Below, piece by piece: positions 13,312 to 22,477 of a DNA stretch of 64,000 nucleotides; the stretch's first letter is position 1; every line of letters begins with the position of its first letter. The position numbers and the translations under genes were made by a program. This DNA is from Polytrichum commune. Lineage: Eukaryota; Streptophyta; Polytrichopsida; Polytrichales; Polytrichaceae. Under the pieces are notes generated by a model. The model searched no databases, was not told where the DNA came from, and worked only from the letters and a program-made list of their open reading frames with translations. The stretch is taken from NCBI GenBank assembly GCA_950295325.1, contig OX485804.1, positions 44,564,429 through 44,628,428 of the forward strand, given 5' to 3'.

Positions 13312-15417
13312 TACGAGGTAGTTGAGAGCTGGTTCTCATATTCAATATGATATTGAATTTTGTCGTGTTTCATTATTACACGTGTTTGGAGCCCACTAAA
13401 CAAGCTTATCTAACTTAGCAATGTTAAGTTGCCTAGCGTGGTCCAAAATATTCATTGTGAACCCATTAAGGTGATGATGAAATCCTTATATGACACTCAA
13501 AGAAGGTGGCATGGAACACTTGCTACGTGATATGCTCCTACATGCTAGGTTAGGAAGGCCAATCTAATTAACACAACGCATCACTTTTAAGGCTACAATT
13601 GAACACATTATATCAATTTCCATGTCCAAATTTGCAACCAACAACTAATTTTGCCTCTTATACCTTTCTATGAAACAAGGATGTTGAACAATCCCTATGT
13701 ACCCACCTATGAACTTAAACCGCATATGGATAATTGCTCATAGTGAGTATAGAAAATGCCTCCCAATTAGGTTAGGTTGTCACTGCAATGTGTGAATGCT
13801 TGAGGAAGGCATGACAACAAGAAAGTGGGTCAATATTCACAACACTGAGATGCTTGAGAAATGGAAGGAGGTTGTGTGCATGCTGATATGAGAGAAACCT
13901 TCCCCCAGGGAGCTTTTTTTTAACCCTAGAGCAATGACAAACATGCATTATTTGGGTTCCTTTGCAATTGATTTCTCAATTTGTGCCAAAAAAGAAAAAA
14001 AGAAAGAAAGACAAGCATGCATTTGAGCCATGTGGCCGGGACACACATCACTTTTGCCACGACTTGGATCCCTTGGTTTTCATTCGCTTTCTAGTTCTTA
14101 GTGGCATGTGGGAGGGGTGCAAGGAGCATGGCCCTAAAGTGGGTACAATTAACTCACAAACAATTTTGACATTTGGATCTAATTGGAAGTTTTATAATAT
14201 GGTTGGTGATTGTGAATCACCCATGTGTTCATTTCAAGTGTAAGAACAAGAGTTGAGATTCAATCATTTATAACGGGTCAAAGTGAAGAATGGGTCTCTC
14301 TTTAAGCGGTCACATAGGCCCTCTCGAACATGTTATCAATTAAACCTAGAACAATGTCTATACTTTATCCACATGGTCCATCTCATTGTTACACGTGCCT
14401 TATTGGTGTATGTTCTTCACCACAAGCCTTGCTATGCCACTAAACTACATGGCCACATAAGGCCCATGCACCTTAGCCTGGCCAAAAAACTAAATTTTAA
14501 GAAGTGATCCAACAACATTTAAAGTAATGTGTGTCTACTCTATTGTGAGTGCTTCCTCTTCCATGAACAATTTTGGCCGTTGGATCGGGTTGAGGATTGT
14601 CTCATCAATTTAGCAACTGCGAATAACAAAGATTATGGTCCTAATTTCGAGGATCACATGTGAGGTGCAATAGCTATAGGAGGTTAAAGTGAAGATTGGT
14701 TGTTCTCTTTGCATGACCATAGACGTCCATCCAACTACGTTAATTGCTCAGTCTTTAACCCCTAAATGCCCAAGAAGCCAAAACATGGTTGTGAGCATTT
14801 GTCACCATCTAGAGAAAATTTTATATCAATGAGTCTAAGATATGGACCTTGAAGCGGTTTGAACCCTTAACTTTGTTTCTTTGTTACAAACTTCATCTAT
14901 TTTGGGAAAGTAATGATGTTAGCGACATGAACATTTTGGGTTTTTTCCACCAAACCATGCAACTCATATTTTTAGCCAACCATATTACCGATCAAGTGCT
15001 TTTCGTACATCTTGGAATTATTATTATTTGTTGAAAGAAAATGCTTGTAAAACAATATGGTGGAGACCAAAAATAAAGATCCATATTCCAACCACACATA
15101 TGTGATTCAAAATCAAATCTCTAAAGCTTTCTCTTGTATGCCAACACAAAATAAAGTTTATGATTCATACTTCATGATACATCTTTGATTCAAACATCTT
15201 AGATTTAGGAATCAATGGTTCATAAATTTAGAGCACACACTCTACTCACATTCTAGCACTTTTTTTTTGGGTGTCCGTTCTAACACAAGCATGATGTAAG
15301 TTGTAAATGCCCTCCGTGTATGGAACGGGGTTGTTTAATTACAACTTTGAATGCCCGAAGACAACACTTTGTGATTGAGAAGGAAATTTCCCTCAGGATT
15401 TCTTTGAATGAGGACTA
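13312..15417. other. intergenic with fragments of a dispersed repeat
   Basis: No gene is seen. Fragments near 14.27-14.41 and 14.66-14.73 kb carry the phrases GGTCAAAGTGAAGA and 'AAGCGGTCACATAGGCCC'. These recur in the R1 repeat copies around 46.9, 48.5, 49.3 and 56.1 kb. Confidence 0.45.
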
Positions 15418-15425
15418 TTGAAGAG

Positions 15426-15922
15426 CACAGGTAGATCACTCTAAGGCATTTTTGTGCACCACGTGCGGCTGGGGGTTTTTTGTTTTGGGGCTATTTACCT
15501 TCAAGGGTTGAATTAAAGCCTCCCTATAATTACTTAAATTTAAAAAATGGCCCATTTGTTTGCACCCTTCCATTACCTATTTTGTCCAAGTCACTGCAAT
15601 TTTTTGTACTCTATATTCCTTTTAAGTAATTTTGGACAAACGGAAATCCCAATTATCATCCATCCCCGTGAGTCCTAGACCCATTTACATACCATACTAA
15701 ACATATCTTCTAGGATCCTTATCTTCAGCCCCTATATTAATTTTACAAAAAAACAATGGCCCACGTTTTATGCCCATCTAACTTACTTATAATGGGATTG
15801 TCTACATTTAATGGCCCCTTCATTATTTGGAATTCCTTCATAATTTTTATTTCAAATGATTTTAATCCTCTCTATATTATGCCGCACGTCGTTTTTAAAA
15901 TGCACTAAGTGATCTACCCGTG
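15426..15922. mobile_element. hAT-like MITE with 8-bp target duplication
   Basis: The termini are CACAGGTAGATCACTC at the left and the complement-like GTGATCTACCCGTG at the right. They are flanked by perfect 8-bp direct repeats TTGAAGAG (15418-15425 and 15923-15930). Eight-base duplications and CA-starting ends indicate the hAT superfamily. Length is 497 bp, non-coding. The sub-terminal ATGCCGCACGTCGTTTTTAAA is shared, inverted, with the larger element at 39845-40887, so both belong to one family. Confidence 0.8.
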
Positions 15923-16049
15923 TTGAAGAGCCCTTATTTGCATGGAGCGCCATGGGGCTTGGGCCTTATCTACCATCACTCAAATGTAGGTGTCAAAATA
16001 AGAAGAGTGACCACACAAGGCCCATAAGGTAAATGGGATCTAAAGTGCC

Positions 16050-16440
16050 TTGTTTTCTTAATTGGACCCCTATATGTGATTGGTACGTGGTTCGGTGAGG
16101 ATCAAAGAGCAAACATCATAAAGGTACATGTTGAAAAGAGATTGGACTACGTCTTCAAATATTAATAACCACTCTACAAGTCAACAAAGAACCACGATCA
16201 GGAGGACCTATGTATACAATTAAGAAATCAACAAACATGCACTTCTCATGGAATGTCCGATTTCGAATCCATCTTCTGCATATGTTTAAGTGTAGATTTG
16301 CTAATGCAACACAAGTTTTGTTGCATCAATCTAATCGGTAGAAGTTGAAGAACATAAAAATAAAAAACAAAAACCCGAACCACATAACACCCACACGCCT
16401 TATATCTTAGGGCACGAATCCATGTGCTAGCAAAGTCAAC
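16050..16440 (-). repeat. dispersed repeat R2, copy 2 (inverted)
   Basis: This is the inverted counterpart of the 10.07-10.44 kb repeat: the phrases 'GTGATTGGTACGTGGTTCGG', 'AGAGATTGGACTACGTCTTC' and the 'AGATTTGCTAATGCAACACA' block appear in reverse order and complement. Confidence 0.6.
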
Positions 16441-16901
16441 AAAAACCACTATACGACAATTTTTTTTACCCCTCCCACATGGAAGTATTTGCTAAATTTG
16501 CAAGAAATTAAAAATCGGCATGCAACATGATTGTAAGAAAAGAATGAAGTACAAGAGGGGTCCGTAACATTATTCAACCATTCCATTATATTAATATTTG
16601 TACATTGCTTCATTCAAATTTTTTTCAGCGTGAGTTTGCTAGTGAAGTGCAGAGTCCGGGAAGTTCTGGGAGGCAACCGGTAGATTTCCTGCAAATTTTC
16701 ATTCATCCCGGTTTTTTTTAAATTTGCCCGGAAGTGGCAGTGAGGTGGTAAGAGTAGTCGGAAAATTTCCTAGAATTTCAATTTCTTCCGGTGGCATTGC
16801 CTCCATTGGCAAATTTCCTACACTAAGAAAATATAGCCGGTTTTTTTATTTTCATGTATTCTTTGATTTTTTTGTACTTCTAAAGTATTGTTTTGTTCCA
16901 T

Positions 16902-16955
16902 ATCTCTGTCAGGATTTGAACCTGGCTTTGCCCCTACCAAATTAGGGCCAGAGAT
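16902..16955 (-). pseudogene. tRNA-like fragment without anticodon arm
   Basis: On the reverse strand a 7-bp pair ATCTCTG...CAGAGAT closes a 54-nt segment. It contains a T-arm-like GCCAGGTTCAAATCCTGAC with the GGTTCAAATCC B-box form and a D-arm-like AATTTGGTAGGGGC. There is no room for an anticodon stem, so it cannot be a functional tRNA. It may be a deleted tRNA gene, a tRNA-derived SINE head, or chance. Confidence 0.3.
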
Positions 16956-17156
16956 TCAGCCTCCCAAAAATGCACAAACCTAGAATAAGATTCATGCATT
17001 TTTGGGAAGTTGGTTAGTACGACATGCCCACACATATGCAAAAATCAAAGCATGTGTTAAAAAACATAGAGGAAAGAACATACAATCCACCACTAATAAC
17101 AATCAAAACATGTGGGAAGAGAATGGAAAGCATAAGATGCAACCAAATGCAAGGTA

Positions 17157-17762
17157 TCAAGACAAATCATCATATACTGAAGTGGAAGTGCTAGCTGTAG
17201 GACCCGTGGCTGCACCAGACAGATAAGTAGTTGGGTTAGCATAAAGAAACTTGTATTTTGTTTCATTCTTCCACATGGGTATGGCATCCATTAAAATAGC
17301 ATCATACTCCTCTTCAGGCCCTTCTAAAGCAACTCTGAGTAAAGCTTCCAAGTTTTTGCTTCCCAATCTATTCCTTACCCGTGTTTTAATCAAATTTTGA
17401 ATGCTAAAGGCTCTCTCACATGTAGCAGTGGAAACGCATTGCACTCTAGCAATTTCAGCAAGAATAAGTAGATTTGGGTACCTTATTTGTAAAGCATGAT
17501 TCCAAGTAATCATACCCCACAAATCTCGAAAGGTCTTGTCCCCCCATTCGGTTGTGCATTGCAATTTGAAGGACAAAAACTCCCTCTTACAAGCCTGGAC
17601 ATCTAGAAGAGGAGGGAAAGAAAAACCTGCATGACTACGATCAGTTCCATAAAGCTCAAGCAATTTTTCCAACTCAATAATCCCCCAACTCTGCAATCCA
17701 ACTTGCTTTGATGGCATGTTAGAGGGATTTAGTACACAACCGAGGCAACATGGAGTCGTCAC
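17157..17762 (-). pseudogene. hAT transposase C-terminal part (dimerisation domain)
   Basis: The 201-residue reverse-strand frame ends with the hAT C-terminal dimerisation region: 'LILAEIARVQCVSTATCERA' (residues about 107-126), then FSIQNLIKTRVRNRLG and LEALLRVALEGP. In autonomous hAT elements this region follows the catalytic RNase-H-like core and mediates dimerisation. The closest family I recognise is the ZNF862-like branch of hAT-derived proteins. The catalytic core and zinc-finger DNA-binding domain are absent, so this is a truncated copy or the last exon of a longer gene. It lies about 200 bp downstream (reverse strand) of an LRR fragment in the same orientation. Confidence 0.75.
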
Positions 17763-17959
17763 TTCTTCTTTTCAATTCTGTCATCTCAAAATTGCCAGTG
17801 CCACAAATTTCCCTGTTGCACACAATGCAGTCACTTGAATGCACACAAGAATTCGCACACATTCAAACACAGAAGCAATCCAGGAGAGAATCGTCCAGAA
17901 TGACATACGGGCAATAAGATTTGGACCACACAACCACAGGCTCCGACGAATTGGTCTTC

Positions 17960-18290
17960 TTGATCTGAGTGAGTTGCGGGCACCAGCCAAGCCCAGTAGG
18001 GATAGCGCCGGTGAAGTCGTTGAAAGAGAGGCTCAGCACCTGCAAGCTGCTGCAATTGATCTCAGTTGGGAGAGTCCCAGTGAGAGAATTGTGAGAAAGG
18101 TCGATCACTTTGATGGACGGCAACTGTGTGTACATCCCCGCAGGTATGCTACGGTTGCTACCCACAAGCTCATTGCTTGTTAGGTTTAGGGTTTGCAGCC
18201 CCTTGCAGACACCGAACCCATTTTCTGTGAAGTTCCCTTGGAGGATATTGTAGGAGAGATCCAGTTTGCTGGTTTGAGATCCAGTATGAA
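17960..18290 (-). pseudogene. leucine-rich-repeat receptor fragment
   Basis: The reverse strand reads plant-type LRRs of about 24 residues: KLDLSYNILQGNF, LQTLNLTSNELVGSN, IKVIDLSHNSLTGTLP, LQVLSLSFNDFTGAIP. These match the LxxLxLxxNxLxGxIP consensus of receptor-like kinases and proteins. No signal peptide, membrane segment or kinase domain accompanies them. After 'TGLGWCPQLTQI' the frame leaves the LRR pattern and stops. It is probably a gene fragment carried by the surrounding hAT-like element rather than an active receptor gene. Confidence 0.75.
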
Positions 18291-18559
18291 AATTAATTCC
18301 TATAAAGTATGAGATTGGCCGGCTACTAGCCTACAAAAATTATTTACAGTAGGTAAATTTCCCCCTTACACTAAAGGTAAAAGGCAAAATTCCTACACAT
18401 AATTTTCTAGACCGGTCCATTTCCTACAAAAAAAAATTTCATCCGGAAGCTCATCCTACACTTTGCTATTTCATTCGGAAATTCTCAATTTCAACCGGCT
18501 AGGTCGTAACTAAATGCCGGTACTCCCCGTTCATAGGTGAAGTGTTGTGTTGTGAGAAT

Positions 18560-20199
18560 AAACATAGTATAATTTTGAATAGAATCCGGCTTATCCCCGG
18601 CCCCACCCAATGTACAAACTCAACTGAATAATGGTATGGACTTGACCGCCTCTCCAACTATTCTAGCACTCATAAACTAACTCTTATTTGAACATACAAA
18701 ACTTGATATCCATACACATGTTGGTGTGGACCCAAAATCGTTGTATTTCCCACCAAGTATTCTCAAGGTGGCATATGTTGATTATTCAAACCGTGCCCAA
18801 AGTTTTAACCCATTATAGATTTATTGGCTCTGTCTGTAGGATAGAGACTATGCATCAACTTCTTTGTTTCAAAAGCAAATTTCCTAACCACTTTGCATTC
18901 ACACTTGGACGTTACTTGTTCCTATTATTTTTGGTTTAGTTTATTTAATGTGGAGGTTAACTATAGTTATATATATCTAGTTAACTATAGTTATTTTGGC
19001 AGTTGTTAATTATTTATTTGAAAATTTTCGGGTGATAAATAAGTAGCTTCAGTCCTTGACCCACATTTGAGAAGAATGTGCAGAAAATCCAAGAAAGATT
19101 TGGTTATAGGTATAGTAAATAGCCATGAACTAGCATGAGCAAAATGGACAACTATAATTATAATCTTTCATAATAAAGGACAGAGCCTCACGGTTCTACC
19201 GTTTTCTTGTTTCCAACTTTCTAGAATCTCAAAAAACAAGTTCAATAAATCCAATCTTGCAACACTTCAAATTAACAAGTGCGAGGACATCCACATTTCA
19301 ACTTGCATGTTGAGCAACGAGGCAACTATACTCTCTCATATGTTGGCCCACCCCCTCCAAAATTCCACATGAAAGTGCTTGCCCAACAAGAAGCTCAACG
19401 ATAAAATGGCGAAAGCTTCACCGAAACAACTTCCACGTGGAAGTTTGTCCTTAACATAGGAGCACCCAATTTCGTTGCTAACCTTGATTTCGACTCCTAT
19501 ATTTTGTACTAAAGTCAAGTGACATATTTCAACATGAGCACAATTGTATTAAAATTCCAAATGAGACTAATCCTCGCTTCTTCATATACAATTGCAAATG
19601 CACGCAAATTCCTAGCTTGCAAATCTGAGTAGTTTAATGTAGCAAAAAAACTAACTAACCATATGAGGCCCATAGACCTTAGTGCCAAAGAGCCAAGTTT
19701 CAATAGGGGACGATGAACTAAACAATACCACATTGGTTGACTATGTTTTCACCTTAACCTATAAGATTGGGCTTGGGCTAGACATCCACCTCTTTAAGTT
19801 GGACCTCTACCACTGTTATCCAAGGTGAAAAACACATACAACATTATTATAGTACATATATTCATTTTTTATGGATATTTTGACACCAAAATTAACATAA
19901 GTTTTTTCCCAATTAGTATAAAGGGACCCACTTGAGTTGAATAAGCGCCACACATACGGGGGTCATGTTTTTACTAGACCACCATTACTTTTGGTAAGAG
20001 TGGTGGGGGCGCAACTCAAAGAGGTGGACATCTAGCCCAGGGCACAAGATTGGGGAGAGAGAGGGAATTATCGTATATGAGCATACCTCTCATCCATCCA
20101 ACATACAAGCCTTGAAACAATATGCATCATCAATGCTCTTTACAAAAATAAAATTGATTTGACCCCATGAGTTTGCTTTAAAGACCTGGAATTAGAGTT
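18560..20199. other. intergenic, MITE end fragment
   Basis: No supported gene. Near 20.05-20.10 kb a half-copy of the 'GGAGAGAGAGGGAATTATCG' MITE end (complete at 54.1 kb) is present without its partner. Confidence 0.4.
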
Positions 20200-21067
20200 G
20201 GTTTAGACTACGGTGAAGAAGTGCAATGATAGATTTTTTTAGGGGAATGGAGCAATATGGTTGGCTACAAAATGGATTCTTCACTGGCCGGGGTTTACAC
20301 TATAGCCAAGACTTCTCTAGTGGAGAACTTCGAGGATGAATGGAAAATTGACATGGTTGCCAACATAGCAATCCTTTTTGCTAGGGTAGTTCTCAGGAGG
20401 TCAAGCTTCTTGGGCAACTTGGAACCCTTAGACAAGAAACTCCAACTTGTTTTTCCGGAGTTGGAGATCAAGAAATAATACTCATTTGTGGCCTAACCTT
20501 CCACGTGGCAATTGAGTTACTCCGGGTTACAATAAGATCTTTGACCCCCCAAGTTGAATCGAATTCGTTAAGGACATCCTGGTAGGTCACATTCGGGGCA
20601 TTTTCCAAGTCCATGAGAGTTTGTTTCCACTCAATCCTACCATAATTATGCAAGGCATTCCATATGACTTGACGTGTTTTCTCAATGGTCCATTGCAAAT
20701 TGTTAAAAAGCAAGTATTCTGTTAGCGCTTGATAATCCATGGAAGACTGCCTCTCAAAAAGAGCTAGATGCGATTGAACCGTTTAAGTGTCTTGCACAAA
20801 GGTTGATAAGAGAGGCAACAGTTGATATGATAGATGAGATGGATTTTATTTTTATTTTTTATTTTATTTTAAAAAGTTCTCTCAACAAAATGCCTCAAGT
20901 TGACAACTATATCAATTTTTCATTCATCCTTGAAATTCTCCACTGGAAAAGTCTTGGCCGTAGTGTACACTCCGACTGGTGAAGGATCCATTTGGTAAGC
21001 CACTCATATTGCTCCATTCCCCTAAAATTGTTGACTGGTGTACTTCGTCTTCCCCATAGTCTAAACC
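20200..21067. mobile_element. long-terminal-inverted-repeat element with internal ORFs
   Basis: The first ~145 bp (GGTTTAGACTACGG..., then GGGGAATGGAGCAATATGG, ...CACTGGCCGGGGTTTACACT) recurs in inverted, diverged form over the last ~145 bp, ending CCCATAGTCTAAACC. Such long inverted ends fit a MULE or fold-back element. It encloses a forward frame at 20257-20478 and a reverse frame at 20468-20740. A clear target duplication was not found. Confidence 0.65.
20468..20740 (-). CDS. 90-residue ORF inside the long-TIR element, unknown function
   Basis: A reverse-strand ATG-to-stop frame with well-mixed, protein-like composition (WTIEKTRQVIWNALHNYGRI, then DVLNEFDSTWGVKDL and IATWKVRPQM). I recognise no domain. 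It overlaps the end of the forward frame at 20257-20478 by 11 bp. Both could be remnants of captured host sequence or of an element-encoded protein. It may be non-functional. Confidence 0.25.
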   Translation of the reverse strand: MDYQALTEYLLFNNLQWTIEKTRQVIWNALHNYGRIEWKQTLMDLENAPNVTYQDVLNEFDSTWGVKDLIVTRSNSIATWKVRPQMSIIS

Positions 21068-21075
21068 GGCCCTTA

Positions 21076-21541
21076 GGGCCACTTCACACACGAGACTAAA
21101 AGCCCGTGACCATTACACTTCAAGCACTCTCATTGGTGGAAAAGGCAGAGCTAATCCAAGTTCGCTTCACACTACGCTTGAGGGACCAACATAGTACGCG
21201 AATGCAAGATGGATGTAAAGTCTACATGGATTCCTACATGGCATCAAATGGATCATGTTTCACGGTCACTTATATTATTTTCAAAAACCATCCTTTGGAA
21301 GTAGGCCTAACACAAAACTGGGAGACCATGGCACTCCGAACGCTCACAACTGTTGATTTATTATATTTTATCATGTGGGAGGACCCGCATGAATAGAAAT
21401 TCATTGAAATAGCATTTGGTTGAGGGTCCGTGACCACACTGCATGATTTGTGTGGTGGGACGGCCTTTGGACACTTTCCTTTGGGCTCTCACAATTTCGT
21501 GGTCATGGCTCTTGGGCCTTGGCTCGTGTGTGAAGTGGCCC
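21076..21541. mobile_element. PIF/Harbinger-type MITE, copy B
   Basis: The ends GGGCCACTTCACACACGAG and CTCGTGTGTGAAGTGGCCC are perfect inverted repeats. The flanks are TTA and TTT, a slightly decayed TNA duplication. Length is 466 bp. It lies immediately upstream of the pyrimidine-rich PGAP1 promoter region, so it could contribute upstream regulatory sequence. Confidence 0.85.
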
Positions 21542-21790
21542 TTTCTCTCTTTCTCTCTCTCTCTCTCCTAGCTGGGGCCTGGGGGAGGCCCGACCCCTTA
21601 ATTTATCGGGCAGGACGCCGGGTCAGGTACCCCCACCCGCCACAGCGCTTCCGCCGGAACAGGGGAGTCTTGTGGGTTCGTCTTTCTCCTCCTCCTCTCT
21701 TTCTTCTCATTTGCCTCTCCCATTTCCTTTCTCGGTTTCTCTCTCTCTCTCCCTCTCTCTCCCTCTCGCGTCTCCGTCTTCGGTGCCGAC
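21542..21790 (+). promoter_or_regulatory. CT-rich tract in presumed PGAP1 promoter/leader
   Basis: There are two dense CT runs, at about 21542-21570 and 21690-21770 (TTTCTCTCTCTCTCTCCCTC-like). Such pyrimidine patches are common near plant transcription starts. The sequence then becomes GC-richer up to the PGAP1 start. No TATA box was convincing. The transcription start is not known. Confidence 0.45.
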
Positions 21791-22128
21791 CTGCGGCCAC
21801 GCAGATGCACAAATATAGCAAAAAGTTAGTCTAATAAGTACAGAAGTGCCTTACAGCCACAGTAGCCCGAATAACATCATCATCATCAACACTGAATATT
21901 CCTTCTCTTCTCTTCTCGTTCAATTTTTTCTTACCTGCTCGCTCGCTGTACAGTAACTCTGCCCCCGCACGATCCGCATCTAGCCGCCCTCCCTCTCACA
22001 ACACTGATTGCATCACACTGGCACAGCTCACCTTGCCCGATTCGACTCAAGCATTCTTTGTGGAGTTTCGGATGGAGATTTAACGTTGCAGCGGGAATCT
22101 TACAACCTTAGCTGCTTGGAACGAGGTT

Positions 22129-22164
22129 ATGCATGTGCGAGGTCCTAAGGTTTTGAAGGTGTGA
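22129..22164 (+). promoter_or_regulatory. upstream ORF 1 of PGAP1 leader
   Basis: ATG to TGA, 11 codons, about 230 bp before the main start. It would lie in the 5' leader if transcription begins in or near the CT-rich tract. Confidence 0.35.
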
Positions 22165-22300
22165 AGGTTGGGAAGTTGGAGGCGCGGCTTGTGGCCTTGG
22201 GGTTTGAGGTTTTGGCGCTTCGAGAAGCTGCGAAGGAAGGATTGGCTGCGTGTGAGATCGAGCCGTTGGACGTCGTGGAGGCGGTGACGGACATTATAGG

Positions 22301-22378
22301 ATGTCAGTGTGGGAGTTCATCGGCATCATCGCATCAACAGGGGAATCTGGCGTGCGTGGTTTGAATCCGTTAAGATAG
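22301..22378 (+). promoter_or_regulatory. upstream ORF 2 of PGAP1 leader
   Basis: ATG to TAG, 25 codons (MSVWEFIGIIASTGE...). It ends 13 bp before the first in-frame main ATG at 22392. Confidence 0.4.
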
Positions 22379-22381
22379 TGT

Positions 22382-22477
22382 ATGTGTGTGTATGCATGGA
22401 GGTGGAGATATGAAAGCGGAGCGGGACAAGGGGGTGGGGATGGGGATGGGGATAGGGATAGGGATGGGGATGAGTAG
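22382..22477 (+). promoter_or_regulatory. upstream ORF 3 overlapping the PGAP1 start
   Basis: An ATG at 22382 opens a 31-codon frame that overlaps the main coding sequence out of frame and stops inside the repeat-coded N-terminus. If translated it would limit initiation at 22392, leaving 22410 as an alternative main start. Confidence 0.4.

Larger units (their letters stand above)
16640..18530 (-). mobile_element. putative composite hAT element carrying an LRR fragment
   Basis: A reverse-strand hAT transposase end and an LRR fragment lie between two flanks (about 16.65-16.84 and 18.31-18.53 kb). Both flanks are unusually rich in CCGG/TCGG motifs followed by AATTTCCT-like sequence (ACCGGTAGATTTCCT, AGTCGGAAAATTTCCT, GACCGGTCCATTTCCT, ATTCGGAAATT). 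Clusters of a short motif near both ends are typical of sub-terminal transposase-binding repeats in hAT and CACTA elements. I could not fix exact termini or a target duplication, so the boundaries are approximate and the single-element reading is inference. Confidence 0.45.

Noticed and set aside
21430-21834. Forward 134-codon frame rich in Leu/Ser/Arg
   Set aside because: It runs from a Harbinger MITE into CT-repeat sequence; composition follows the microsatellite.
22161-22364. 67-codon frame upstream of PGAP1
   Set aside because: It begins with GTG and has an in-frame stop just upstream with no ATG, so I do not treat it as a translated uORF.
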